Of a DNA stretch of 64,000 nt, positions 23,761-34,848 are shown piece by piece. The notes beneath the pieces are model-generated. The model did not search any database. It was not told the origin of the DNA and worked only from the letters and a program-made list of their open reading frames with translations. The stretch's first letter is position 1, and each line of letters starts with the position of its first letter. The DNA lies in the NCBI RefSeq assembly GCF_003573695.1, contig NC_039363.1, forward strand, positions 128,323,302 through 128,387,301. The letters run 5' to 3'. A program made the position numbers and the translations under genes. Source of the stretch: Papaver somniferum (Eukaryota; Streptophyta; Magnoliopsida; Ranunculales; Papaveraceae).

Positions 23761-24373
23761 TCATACCATATACCATTCCCAAAAGAAGAAGAACAAGAGT
23801 GAAGAAATCAAACTAACCCTGGATTGGCTGGAAGGAGGTGGTTCAAGATCAATAGATCTAATAGACATTTTAGCAATTTCAGATACAGCTGATTCTCTAA
23901 CATCAGGTACATCACTAGCCATATCTTCATATGCAGCTTCAAATGCTTCTTGCCAAAATCTAGGCAATCTAATCCTCCTACTGTGTGTATATATATCCCA
24001 CATATGTTTCACTACTTTCTCCCTCTCTTCAATTTCCTGTTTCAATCATCCAAAATCAACAATCAGATTCATCAAAATATCAAAATACCTTTAAGATCCG
24101 ACACAAAACTGAGAAATCTAGAGAGAGAGATGGGAAAAAGTAACTAACCAGAACATCGAGATCATCATGGATGGGAGAATCAAGAAGATCGTCAGAGAAA
24201 CGATTGAGATTACCAGCAGACCATTTGAGAGTAACAGTACCAGTAAACATAGACCAAAATGCTAATAATAAAATTGCAGCTAATGCCCAGAATTTATACT
24301 TTCCTTTCCCAAATAAATTCCCATCTGAATTACTTTCTCTCTTATTTGTTACTGGCATATCATCTTCTTTCAT
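23761..24373 (-). CDS. DUF1195 single-pass membrane protein (3' end unresolved)
   Basis: Exon 1 (24373-24149) codes for 75 residues. A polar N-terminus is followed by one hydrophobic segment at about 28-46 (FWALAAILLLAFWSMFTGT), then TLKWSAGNLNRFSDD and SPIHDDLDVL. A GT-AG intron (24148-24037) leads in phase 0 to exon 2 (24036-23818, 73 residues) with EEREKVVKHMWDIY, RRIRLPRFWQEAFEAAYEDM and DVPDVRESAVSEIAKMS. This order is that of plant DUF1195 proteins, about 160 residues long, whose function is not known. After ...PPSSQSR a donor (GTTAGT, 23817-23812) could lead to a short last exon that I cannot locate. Without splicing, the frame stops at 23761, giving about 167 residues. A membrane-anchored protein with a soluble C-terminus is inferred. 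It is divergent from the DUF7086 gene. Confidence 0.8.
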
Positions 24374-24978
24374 TGTTTCTTCCCTCTGATTAATCGATCA
24401 AACCTCTGCTTTTCTTCCTTTCAGAGATTTTTAGAGAGGAAGAAGAAAAAGAATCGACAGATTTCGCAAATGATCTCTGATATTTTGAGATCCCTGTGGT
24501 TCGTATCAATGCGTTTGCTGCTTATTTGATGAGAATCACAGATGGACCAATCAGACAAAATGACAAATACCATAGTTAGGCCCAAGTCCACAAATACGAC
24601 CCACATAAACTTTCGTAACCACATTAAAAATTTAATGAAAGTTTAGTTAGTAGATTTTTAAGGAAATTTAGTTGGAAACAAATTTAAGATAGAGATTATA
24701 GTATCACTGTACTTATCCCAAATATGATTTTTCAACGCGGATCAGTTATTTTCAACAAAATTTCCTTAGAAAATTAATGTAATAAATAAGATTCATTGAT
24801 CTAAGCCTCTTATTATTAATCTAAATTCATTTACTTGTCCACTTAGTTATTCACTTCCCTACGTGAGTAAATTCCCTCGAACCGTCTCTCCCATTTTTTC
24901 TCTGTTTTCTTTCTTTATAAAAACTATTCAGTAAACCCTAGAAGGAAAAACACTGGACCTGGTAGACCTGGTTGTAGA
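24374..24978. promoter_or_regulatory. Divergent 5' interval of DUF1195 and DUF7086 genes
   Basis: The 605 bp lie between two outward-facing start codons. On the plus strand TATAAAAA (24916-24923) lies about 55 bases before the DUF7086 start and is a plausible TATA box, with transcription expected near 24945-24955. No equivalent box is clear for DUF1195. Confidence 0.55.
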
Positions 24979-25695
24979 ATGGACGAAGACAAACAAAAAC
25001 CCATGTCTCATCGTGAAATCAATGAAGAAGATATCGAACTTACACTCTTTACTCAACCACCATCTTCACCATTACCGGTATCTCACCACCACCATCATCA
25101 ACAACAAGATATTATAGATATATTACCTTCACGTATCCCTCCTGCGAGACCAAAATCACGTGTTATGCGAAGAACCAAGGGTCGTGACAAGATGAAGAAC
25201 ACACCAATAGTACCACCGTATGAATGGGCGACAAATCAAAGAGCAAATATTCACACTCTTGATTACCTTCTATCACGTAACATGAAACGTATTTCAGGTG
25301 ATGTACAGTGCAAGAAATGCAGTAATGTTTTTAATATTGAGTTTGATCTGGAAGCTAAGTTTATGGAGATTTCGCAGTATATTGCTGTACATAAAGAATC
25401 TTTACGTGATCGAGCACCGGAACACTGGATGAATTCTAAGCTTCCTAGTTGTGGAAGTTGTAGTCAAGCAAATAGTTTGAAGCCACTTCTTAATCAAAAG
25501 AAGAAAGAAATCAATTGGCTTTTTTTGTTTCTAGGGCAAATGATTGGTTGTTGTAGTCTTGCACAACTTAAGTATTATTGCAAGTATACGGACAATCATC
25601 GTACCGGTGCTAAAGATCGTCTTGTTTTCCTTGCCTACTTAGGGATATGTCACCAGCTTCAACCTGCTGATCCTACTTTTCGCCTTGGGCTATAG
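24979..25695 (+). CDS. DUF7086-type plant protein
   Basis: An intronless ORF of 238 residues. The first 70 residues are low-complexity (His and Gln runs at 36-43, basic PARPKSRVMRRTKGRDK). The conserved body runs from PPYEWATNQRANIHTLDYLL (79-98) through VQCKKC (C111, C114), DRAPEHWM (144-151), LPSCGSC (C158, C161) and INWLFLFLGQMIGCCSLAQL (178-197) to NHRTGAKDR (206-214). This series is characteristic of a plant-only family annotated DUF7086. The two CxxC pairs are well placed to bind one zinc ion, which is an inference. The hydrophobic 178-195 stretch may be buried or membrane-associated. No biochemical function is known to me. The TATA box upstream and the intact frame suggest a live gene. 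Confidence 0.82.
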   Translation: MDEDKQKPMSHREINEEDIELTLFTQPPSSPLPVSHHHHHQQQDIIDILPSRIPPARPKSRVMRRTKGRDKMKNTPIVPPYEWATNQRANIHTLDYLLSRNMKRISGDVQCKKCSNVFNIEFDLEAKFMEISQYIAVHKESLRDRAPEHWMNSKLPSCGSCSQANSLKPLLNQKKKEINWLFLFLGQMIGCCSLAQLKYYCKYTDNHRTGAKDRLVFLAYLGICHQLQPADPTFRLGL

Positions 25696-26632
25696 AATTC
25701 TAGATATGCCATGGTGTTCTTTTTGGTTTATTCTTAGAGATCTTTTTCATTCCGATTTAAGTATTTTAACTTTTGGTTAAAAGTGAATTTGTGGCAAATC
25801 TATTGTCTCTGAAATGTTTATGTGTTATTTTATTCAGATCAATAGTAGTTATATTTTAGATCCATTTTTATTCTGTTTTCTTCTTTGTTTGTCATATTAC
25901 ATTAGTTATCACTATCTGATTAATGAATTCTCGCATAATTCAAAATGACCCTAAAATTATTTATGCATGTTTAATTGTTCAAAATGTCCACACTCCACAT
26001 CGACTCAACAACAAAAGCAGTATATTCAAATCCATTTTGAATTCCATAGCTGATATCAGTACAATTCGACACAACAGTGATGAAATAGTTGATGGGCTTT
26101 TGGAGAGGTCAAGGACTCGAGGTCATCTAATGGTTGGTCTTATTAACACCTTCTTTAGATTGTTCATTGCTAAAAGACAAAATTTGGTTAAATTAGAAAC
26201 AAAAGATGACGTGGACTTAAAACCGAAAGTCATAGAGAAAGTCCAATGTGAACTTTCTCCTTTTACCTCCACTTAGTTTGGTATTGTTGTTTTATAAAGA
26301 CGCTTTTCTGTTGTGATGTGCGTTGCGGTACTGTGTTGTGAAAATAGAGCGTCATAACGTTTGGTAAACTATAATATAAAAAGCGTTGTGAAATTAACAA
26401 ACTGTAAATTCTGTTTGGTAAATTGGTATTTTAAAGTGCTGGTGATGTGGTTAATGACGAAAACATATACACTATAATTATAACAAATTATATTTTCAAT
26501 TCTAATATATTTAATGAAATATAAGTATATGTATTTATTTTTAATTTTTAATTTTTTAATTTTTTTGTTTAAATAATATCTTTATTTGTATATATATTAT
26601 AAAAAAAAACTTTATTCATAAGATAAAGGAAT
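25696..26632. other. AT-rich interval, possible end of a DNA transposon
   Basis: Downstream of DUF7086 the sequence is AT-rich and lacks a convincing gene. From about 26277 the text (TTTGGTATTG, GACGCTTTTCTG, GTTTGGTAAA) resembles the ends of plant hAT or Mutator-type elements. A distant inverted counterpart may lie at 28060-28170 (CCAAACAAA, AAAGTGCTTTTG, CCAAAACAGGGC). Confidence 0.3.
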
Positions 26633-27709
26633 TTACACAGAAATGGTTGGAAATCGGGCAACAAGTTGTGCCCCGACGCCTTTCTGGATAGCCAACTCTA
26701 CCCTTTGAAAAAGAGAACTACCTAATTTGCTATTAGCATCGTAACTAGCTAAGCAATTCGTCAATCTCTTCAAGAAGACAATAAAATCATCACCCAACTC
26801 ACCTAATGTAGTAAAAGCCAAAATGCTAAATCCATAACCGTGTGTCGTACATATATCCAAATATTTAGTATTTTTACGAGCAACAGCTATAGAAATAGCA
26901 CGACCTGGAGTGAAGCTTCGAGTCTCATTTTCGGAAAACGGCGAGGTCCCCGTGACGTCAAAACATGTATCACGACCATTCTCCCAGTTGTACACCATTA
27001 TGTATGCGGGTTTCAAAGGAACATTCTGATCTGACAAGAAGCCCATTGATACTTCCTTCCTGGAAGCAACACTTTCCTTGTATCATATATCCATCAACAT
27101 GTCACGTACTAAATCATGAAGAAATTTACCCCCAACTTCACTTGCGCAATAGATTTTGTGATCACCGGAAACATTCATGTGCCGCTTACAAATTGTATAA
27201 ATGCTTTCCTCGGGGAAGAGTGGGATTCCTAGCCTGTATTGAGTGACAACACGGAACTGTCTGGGACCAATAGTTTGATGTAGTCCAACAATTGGTATTG
27301 CCTTCAAATAATCCATAGCATGCTCAGTCTTGTTGCTCTTCCATAAGGTTGCATCCCTTTCAGACATGGTGAACTTAGTGGGCAACTCCTTCTTGATAAC
27401 ATCAAAATAACAACCTGCCAAAGCTTTCATGGGATGAGGAGCAGTGATATTGATATTCAAATTAGAATGAGAAAGACCACAAGTATACATGAACTTGTTG
27501 AGTGCAAACTGGAAGTTGGGGTTTGGCTCTGACATACCAATAAAACTCAAAATTGTGCGTTGCAAGCTTTGAGTCTGAATGTAAGAAGCCAAATAACAGT
27601 ACTGACCTGTATCAGACATTGTATATACCCCTAAACCTCCATCCTTCATAGATAAAGTTGCTAGTCTTTGCTGAAGAGGGCCGAAACCAGCACCATCCCC
27701 TGTGATCAA
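26633..27709 (-). pseudogene. C-terminal part of a reverse-transcriptase-type protein with a putative restriction-like endonuclease
   Basis: One minus-strand frame of about 358 codons is broken only by a TGA at 27083-27085. It begins inside a longer protein (GPLQQRLATLSMKDGGLGVY) and contains AIPIVGLHQTIGPRQFRVV and YRLGIPLF. Next is a degenerate zinc motif, ICKRHMNVSGDHKIYC, in which the first Cys of the expected C-x2-C..H..C appears as Tyr. After the stop come PAYIMVYNWENGRDTCFDVT and ARKNTKY. The last block fits the pattern P-D..D-V-T..K..K-Y of restriction-like endonucleases at the end of R2/R4-type non-LTR elements, with Tyr at the expected Asp. Plant genomes hold many such sequences annotated as reverse-transcriptase-related. 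The endonuclease assignment is inference. No RT catalytic core is present upstream (27710 on). Confidence 0.6.
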
Positions 27710-27726
27710 TAGACATAGATACTGGA

Positions 27727-27775
27727 ATAATTAGTATATATATATATATATACTAATTATTATTATTATTATCGA
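27727..27775 (+). repeat. AT palindrome and microsatellite
   Basis: A (TA)n run is flanked by AATAATTAG and its reverse complement, making one long perfect inverted repeat, and a (TTA)n run follows. Slippage and hairpin formation are likely. It sits just upstream of the broken reverse-transcriptase-type frame. Confidence 0.85.
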
Positions 27776-28170
27776 GAAAAAAAGAGTAAATATTTACATA
27801 GGATTATGGTTGCTTCACAAAAATATTTTTATTGTAATTTTTATTTTTTATTAAAAATGAAAAATAGAGGAACAAAGTAGAAGTTAGAAATATAATGATA
27901 AGTGTACAATATTCAAGGGTAAAATTTTTCTTTATAATAAAATAACAAAGTTAAAAAAGAAAATAGAATCGGTTCAATCAAATCATGTGGGTCCACAACG
28001 TCTGGTTTTCCAGCTTTTAAAATCTAGTGCTGAGTAGATTTTAAAAACATGCCTAAAATGGAAGTGTTTCTGTCAAGAAGCACTTTGAAAAAAAAATTCC
28101 AAACAAAATTTTTGATAAAAGTTTGTTACAAAGTGCTTTTGATAAAAATAAAAAAATCCAAAACAGGGCT
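27776..28170. other. AT-rich interval without genes
   Basis: No coding signal is present. The right part (28060-28170) may be a terminal region of a DNA transposon, as described for 25696-26632. Confidence 0.3.
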
Positions 28171-28519
28171 TTAATTATGTCATCTTTTCTTATGACATTC
28201 ACCATTGTATCAGAGATGAAAATTTGGTGGAAAAGGTCTTTAAGTCTTATGTGTCGTGCAATTTTAAAACCTTAACCCATTGCATTGGAGATGCTCATCC
28301 TAAGTGAAGTCTTATTACTGCATACCAGAATCTCAAACAAGCCCAATGGAAATATATAAAAGAATTAGGTAGTGAAAATCCTAATATCCCATGGGTAGTA
28401 TTAGGAGACGCAAATATCCCTTTAAACTTGAAAGATAGAAACAAAAATAATGTTAGTTTTTCTGCTTCTTAAAATATTGTTAATTTAATTAAAAATGCAG
28501 GTCTAAATGATTTGGAGTT
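28171..28519 (+). pseudogene. LINE endonuclease fragment (left half)
   Basis: The frame reads through DNVEK-like and HCIGDAHP segments to NLKQAQWKYIKELG and the endonuclease signature PWVVLGDANIPLNLKDRN (GDFN-type motif), ending NLIKNAGLNDLEF at the insertion point of a family A LTR. In plant L1 endonucleases the next residues are of the type KAFTW, and exactly these occur at 51904, beyond 23.4 kb of inserted elements. One stop (28470-28472) and another near 28299 make it a pseudogene. Confidence 0.78.
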
Positions 28520-30992
28520 TGAAAATGCGGGGGTCTAACAACCACACCCAACAATTCGTTTGGAAATCTGAGAGGACTTACTCCAATACACTTTCTAGAG
28601 AATCAACTAGACAGTCAGACTCAACCTAGATTGAAGTATACCAAAGAGTATAATATCTCTAACTCTTAATTCAATCCGCAATCAGCAAATAGAAATCTGC
28701 GAGCCTGATTGAATATAAAAGGAGTTACTTGAACAGTACCAAAAACCAATGTTCAAGTGTCAATCAATGTAAATAAACAACCAAAGGTTAGATATTCTAA
28801 TTGATTGATTTTAACGAACAATATATTTCAATTATATAACAAAATATAATGCGGAAAAGAAATAACACAGATACCAAAATTTTGTTAACGAGGAAACCGC
28901 AAATGCAGAAAAACCTCGGGACCTAGTCCAGATTGAACACCACACTGTATTAAGCCGCTACAGATACTATCATACTACCAATTAACTTCGGACTGGACTG
29001 TAGTTGAACTCTAATACATCTCACACTGATTCAAGGTACAGTTCCGCTCTTTACGTCTTTGATACCAGCAGGATACTACGCACTTGATTCCCTTAGCTGA
29101 TCTCACCCACAACTAAGAGTTGCTACGACCCAAAGTCGAAGACTTGTTTGAAAAATTTGTTTCACACAAAAAAGTATATAGGATTGAATAAATTTGTCTC
29201 CCACAGAAATACCCAAGAGTTTTTGTTCCGTCTTTTGATAAATCAAGGTGAACAAGAACCAATTGATAAACCGGACTTATATTCCCGAAGAACAACCTAG
29301 TATTATCAATCACCTCACAATAAACTTAATCGACTAGCGAAACAAGACGAAGTTTGTTTGTGATTACTTTTCTATCTTGCCTATCGAAGACATAAAATCT
29401 CGAGCCAATTATTTCACTTGTAATCAACACGATAGAAACAGCAAGATCATATCACGCAACTACAAAGATAATAGTTGGGTTTGGCTTCACAATACCAATG
29501 AAGTCTTCAAGTCGTTAACATACAGGGTCTCGAGAAGAAACCTAAGGTTAAAGGAGAATCGACTCTAGTTATGCAACTAGTAACACACAGGAGGTATGGG
29601 GATTAGGTTTCCCAGTTGCTAGAGTTCTCCTTTATATAGTTTTCAAATCAGGGTTTGCAATCCAAGTTACCTTGGTAACAAAGCATTCAATATTCACCGT
29701 TAGACGAAAAACCTGATTCAATCAGGCTAATATCTTTCAACCGTTAGATCGAACTTAGCTTGTTACACACAAATGAAATGTACCCTCATTTAGGTTTATG
29801 TAATCGTACCTAAACGTGCACACCATGTTGGTTCACAAATAGTTAACCGAGGTTAGCCATATGATTACTCTCATATCAACCTTATTCATCTTAACCATAA
29901 CTAGTTCAAATGACTTAAATGAAACTAGTTAAGAGTTGTTCAATTGTTTACAAAACACAATTGAAATCAAATCGGTTTGATTCACTTGAATCAATAATGA
30001 ACATTATAGCCACGGTTTGCAAAGATTGCATTCCTTATGACTTAAATATTTAATTTCATGGACTTCACCGATTTGACAAAGTAACCAGCTTAAGTATGCG
30101 TACTTAAGCAACCGGTTTTTGAGCTAGTAAAGTTCTCAAACTCGGCAGAAATTTTCGGTTCAAAAACTTCCGCCAGTATGCGTACGAGTACGCGTACTTA
30201 AGGTGACTAGTTAAGAGTTTTTCCAAAACCAAACTCAGCAGAAATTCTCGGTTCTAGAACTTCCGCCAGTATGCGTACGTGTACGCATACTTAACCTGTC
30301 TCCTTCACCAATTTCGTATACACACATATACATACTCTTGGCTTCCGGTTTATGGACTTATACACTAATGTGCGAACATACTATATATGCTTATATCCAA
30401 AGATGGTTACATCATCAACTCTTTATTTCAATCATTGAAGCATCCTTCTATAATGTCAATAGTCGTTTTCACACACTATTAGCATCAAAGCAATTTTCAA
30501 GATATTGAAATAATCATTATTGAAACCTTCCAAGTCTTACACCAAATGATTGTATCACACAAACAGTAAGATGTTACTCGGCAATTTTCTCATGATATAA
30601 GATGAACTTGATCGAAGCGACAGCTTACCAACACATATTCGAGAAATTTGTAGAGATATCTCAGCTCGAAATCTTCAAATGTATATAGAAAACTATATCG
30701 GCAACACGAATTATGTCTCAATATAGGAGATAGTATAAACATACTTTCCAAGTGATAGATAAGTCAAGTCTCCACATACCTTTTGTCGAAGAAGTTCCAC
30801 AAGCTCCCCTTAGTAGTTCTTCGTCTTCAAGAGATGAACGTCGAGAGATTTAAGCTCAACTACACTATCTATGTCCTAGTCCGAGACATCTACAAATAGG
30901 CTAGAAATCAAGACTTATAGTTTTGACACTAGCATTGACATACATGCTGAGATATCAAAGCATGCGAGTTCGACCGAGCAAATGCTCTAACA
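28520..30992 (-). repeat. Family A LTR (3' LTR of element A2)
   Basis: LTR of 2473 bp, minus-strand ends TGTTAGAGC and CCCCGCATTTTCA. The TATA box on the minus strand is CTATATAAAGG (29629-29639). U3 carries palindromic GTATGCGTAC motifs (30170-30295) where element A1 has GTTCGCGGAC motifs. A polypurine tract adjoins at 30993. It is nearly identical to 34849-37333. Confidence 0.88.
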
Positions 30993-32481
30993 TCTCCCAT
31001 TTGTCAATTTTAGTGACAAAACTATCAATACTACGGATTACAAAAAGATAAATATAAAAGTAGCTTCTTGTCCACATGCTTGATCTCCTTGGCATCTTCA
31101 ACGCGAATCGAAATTTGTCACTTCCAAGTATTCCATAATCCTAAAGGTTGTAAGTTCAGCATCACAGTTGTTGAAGATCCGTAGCTATAACAATGAGAAA
31201 AACAAATGCTCTCAATCATTGTTATACAGTGTCATAGTATTATTACACATCATCAAAGTCAATTGTATCACAAACGTTGACAATAACACTATGGTGATAC
31301 GCATCCCCCCCTTAGTCAATACATATCTCAACATGAAAACCACTCCCCCTTACATAATGATCCGTAAACCATATGTATTTGTAGTGTGAACTACACATTA
31401 ATTCTCCCCCTTTGTCAAAAAAATTGGCAAAGGTACGAAAATTAGTGGGATCCTAATGAAATTTCCACGGAGATACATAGACCAAAAGGTGTATTAACAT
31501 ACCAACAAATTTAGATGCAATCATAAAGCCGAATCTAAATGCATTCATCAAGGAGTTAATGAAGATACAAGATAACCCCTAAAATTCCACAGCCGCACTC
31601 CCCACAAAGATTAGCAATTAAGCATAGTTCAAAAGAACTCTCCCCATAAAATGTCTTTGGACAGCCAAATCACATGAAAACATGAATTTGTATCCAAAAA
31701 ATTCAATTGAAATAACCACAAGAGAATCATAGTTAGTTCAATCGAAAAATGACAACCAAATTAATTACAAGAAAACCCATGATTAATCAATTGGAATACA
31801 CAACAAAATTAACCACAAAAAAGCGATCAATTTAATTGGTCATGCTCGACATAAGTGAACTTACGGAGCGAGCAACAACTAAAATAACCAAAACAGAATG
31901 ATTAATTAATTGATCATGTTCGACATAGGGAACACGACGGAGCAACAACTAAGTTAATCATAAGAATGAACAACTCAGTCGATTGTGCTCAACATAAGAA
32001 ACCTTATGGAAAAACACAGTATATGCACAAAGATTGTGGATCGAAAATCGACCAAATACTGCGGAGTAGACAAGGATTCATTCTATTTTTCATCACAATT
32101 TGCACAATGACATCTAATAGACTTAATCCTTGTAAACAAAAGTTTTATCAAAACATGACATAAAAGGATTTAACTTTTGTAATGTCAAAAGTTCATTCTA
32201 TCTTCCATCAAAACATTCATATCGACATAATAGAGATAACTTTTGAACAAGTATGGGACAGTCACAGGTTCACAGACGTAAAAAACATATCCCATAAAAA
32301 TTTGCAATATATAAAATCATAAAGATTAAAATTGCAAAAATCATCTTCCAAAAAATACTTTAGAATTTAAATAAATAAATCTAAAAACAATGAAGATGAA
32401 AATCATTGGACATAGCTATATGTACTCACAATAATGGCTATTCCAAACCCTAGATATTCTTCTAAAAACCAAAAAGAATAT

Positions 32482-32913
32482 TTACAAGATATTAAGACCT
32501 CTGAAGAATTCTTTATCGTCCCTGAACTCCTTGTTGTCAACAGCCATAGGAACATAGGGTTCATGGAGAAATGAGTCGATTCCAACGAACCTTCTAGGCT
32601 GAAGATGTCGAACCAGGGCCTTCTGAATTTCGAGATTTCTCACAACAAAAGTATTTATTTGCTGAATCTCCTTCCTTGCTTCCTTCAACTCTTCAAGAAC
32701 ATCAGAAAACTTATGAGAATTTGAAGGAACATCTCTTGGCTTCCTCACATTCCTTTTTTTTCTTTTCAAAGTTGGAGGCAACAGAGATTTTTCTTTTTCC
32801 TTCATGATTGATGGCTTAACAATCATATTAACATCTTTTCCACCAGAACACATGATGCTTGGAGTCTCCATACGTGTATGGGTTTGTGAGAGGAAATCAC
32901 AATATAAACTCAA
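32482..32913 (-). CDS. Short helical ORF in element A2
   Basis: An ORF of 143 codons lies between gag and the polypurine tract. The N-terminal half is basic (LLPPTLKRKKRNVRKPRD). Residues about 70-110 (LEELKEARKEIQQINTFVV, then RNLEIQKALVRHL) have coiled-coil character. The C-terminus is acidic. No family is recognised. The second internal copy (38832-39263) codes for the same protein with only two residue changes (Cys/Arg and Asn/Lys), so either selection or very recent duplication keeps it open. SIRE-type Copia elements carry an envelope-like ORF with coiled coils after pol. This one is much shorter and lacks a clear membrane segment, so the comparison is only positional. Confidence 0.5.
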   Translation of the reverse strand: MSLYCDFLSQTHTRMETPSIMCSGGKDVNMIVKPSIMKEKEKSLLPPTLKRKKRNVRKPRDVPSNSHKFSDVLEELKEARKEIQQINTFVVRNLEIQKALVRHLQPRRFVGIDSFLHEPYVPMAVDNKEFRDDKEFFRGLNIL

Positions 32914-33189
32914 CAGGAAGTCTTAAGATGAAAAGAGTTTCAGAGAAGGAAAATGGAATGTAGGGTTATGAAACCTTTTAATCATATATGTTCACACACG
33001 CTCAATTCACGACCCTAAAGAGAGTGGAATAGTCAAGAATAACCCTCTTTTGATAAACAGGGAGGTTCCTTCCAATATCAATTAGATATGAAAGAATTCC
33101 AAGTCATACGACAAATCTAAGAAAAGTAAAACAAAAAGTTTATTTTTTCTTTTCAAGCCTGAGGTGTGGAATTTCTTGTCTCTTTTTAA

Positions 33190-34810
33190 TCAGGCACATG
33201 AGACAAGATGCACAAAGACAACACAATTAAGTTGTGTCGTGTGAACAAAAATTTGTCCACCATGACACTTTTGAAAGGAATTCATAGATACCTGTCTATG
33301 AAAGTGTTTAGGCCATACTCTTTTCTCTAGTGGTCTTGGCATATATTTGGAAACCAACTTCTTTGAAGAGGATAAAATCTTACATAACTCAGCGGTTTTT
33401 TGAACAAGTTTGAGCTTGTTTGCTAGGCGATTTTCTCTTCGTTGAAGTCTCTTGACATGTCTCATCTTGTGTTTAAACTTGAAACACTTTGAAAGTTCAT
33501 GACCCTTGAGTGAACAATAAGAACATGTCAATGGATATGCTGATTCAGACTCCCGAGATGTGCAAGTTGCTAGGCACAGAGTGGAACCTGAGAAATTAGA
33601 CAGAGAGTTTCCAACAGAAAGGTTAATTTCTTCTTCCAGATTGGTTGAGTTTTTTTCTGGAAGAATATCATGATTGATGTATGTATTGCTACTACTATCA
33701 AAATCGATATCTTCACAAAGAAGTGCAACACTTGATTTTTCGTCTTCATTGGAATCATAGTGATCAGCCATTTCATCAAGAGTTGCAACAAGACCTTTGT
33801 TTCCAGTGTATTTTCTATGATTTGGACACTCATTCACAAAATGACCAAAACTTTACACTTAAAGAAATGTGGCATATCCTCATCATCAGCCTCATCAGCA
33901 TCCCTGTTTTTAGAAGGAACGCGATTGTGAGGTTTAACTGACGACCTAGGTTTGTCTCTTGAAAACCGTTTACTTCTCTTCAATAGAATATCCCTAAACC
34001 GTCTTGTGATCATAGATACTGATTTTTCAAGATCTTCATCTGATGAATCAGTCTCAAAAAGATCATCCTCAGAGGCATACACACTTTTACTTTTGTCAAG
34101 AAATTTAGTGTTCTTTTGTGCTTTGAAGGCAACATCCTTTCCGATTTTGGATGTGTGCTCATGATCAAAGATCTTTAGCTTTCCAACCAACGTGTTTCTG
34201 GAAAGAGGATCAAGGTTATTTCCTTCAATGATGGAATGCTTCTTAGAATCGTATCTAGATGGCAGCGATTTGAGAATTTTCATCACAATGTCCTTTTAAG
34301 AAATAGTCTTACCCAATGCAAAAGATGCATTAATAATTTCAGACACTTTGTTATTAAACTTATCAAATGAATCTTCATATGCCATACGAAGGTTTTCCCA
34401 ATCGGAATTAAGGTTTTGAAGCTTAGCTTCATTTTCACTGGTATTACCTTCGAATACGGTTTCTAAGATGTCCCAAGCATCTTTAGACCTAGTGCATGTA
34501 GTCACATGGTGCTGAAAGATCTGTGGTAATGGCATGTATGATGGCATTCAAACTGTCGGAGTTTTGCTTTGCATCGAGTATCTCGACAGCATTGTATTCA
34601 CCAATGTTCTTTGGAATATTCACATTCCCTACTGCCACAACAGGAGCATCATATCCATTAACTACATAAACACATGATTAAAAGTCACGCGCTTGAAGAA
34701 AGGCACGCATAACAATTTTCCACCATAAGTAATTAGAGCCATCGAAGAATGGTGGTACGTTTATAAAGATAACACCTTTATCAATATCAGATCGCTACAA
34801 ACACAGACTT
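33190..34810 (-). pseudogene. Copia-type gag (UBN2 plus zinc knuckle), broken
   Basis: Read on the minus strand, the gag starts near 34790 with VPPFFDGSNYLWWKIVMRAF. It continues in pieces (34547-34296: RSKDAWDILETVFEGN, KLQNLNSDWENLRM; 34286-33834: MKILKSLPSRYDSKK, LVGKLKIFDHE), the UBN2 gag core. Then follow ECPNHRKYTGNKGLVATL-like text (33837 on) and a second Cys/His cluster, CSYCSLKGHELSKCFKFK (C-x2-C-x4-H-x4-C, complete). Stops or frame changes near 34680, 34510, 34294 and 33836 disable it. The order fits SIRE/Maximus-type Copia gag. Protease and downstream pol are absent, so A2 could move only with help from an intact relative. Confidence 0.75.
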
Positions 34811-34848
34811 ATGAGGTCTTTAATGTGTTTTCCTGATCTGAAACCAAT

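Larger units (their letters stand above)
30993..34848 (-). mobile_element. Internal region of family A element A2 (gag only)
   Basis: It runs from the polypurine tract (minus strand CAAATGGGAGA before TGTTAGAGC) to a primer site beside 34848 (minus strand TTGGTTTCAGATCAGG). Coding content, in element order, is a broken Copia gag (34810-33190) and a short helical ORF (32913-32482). No pol domain is present. The part 31680-32030 repeats AT-rich degenerate units like those in A1. Confidence 0.78.

Noticed and set aside
25923..26276. 117-codon plus-strand ORF downstream of DUF7086
   Set aside because: No recognisable motif, AT-rich, no promoter sign. It is probably chance or the edge of a transposon.
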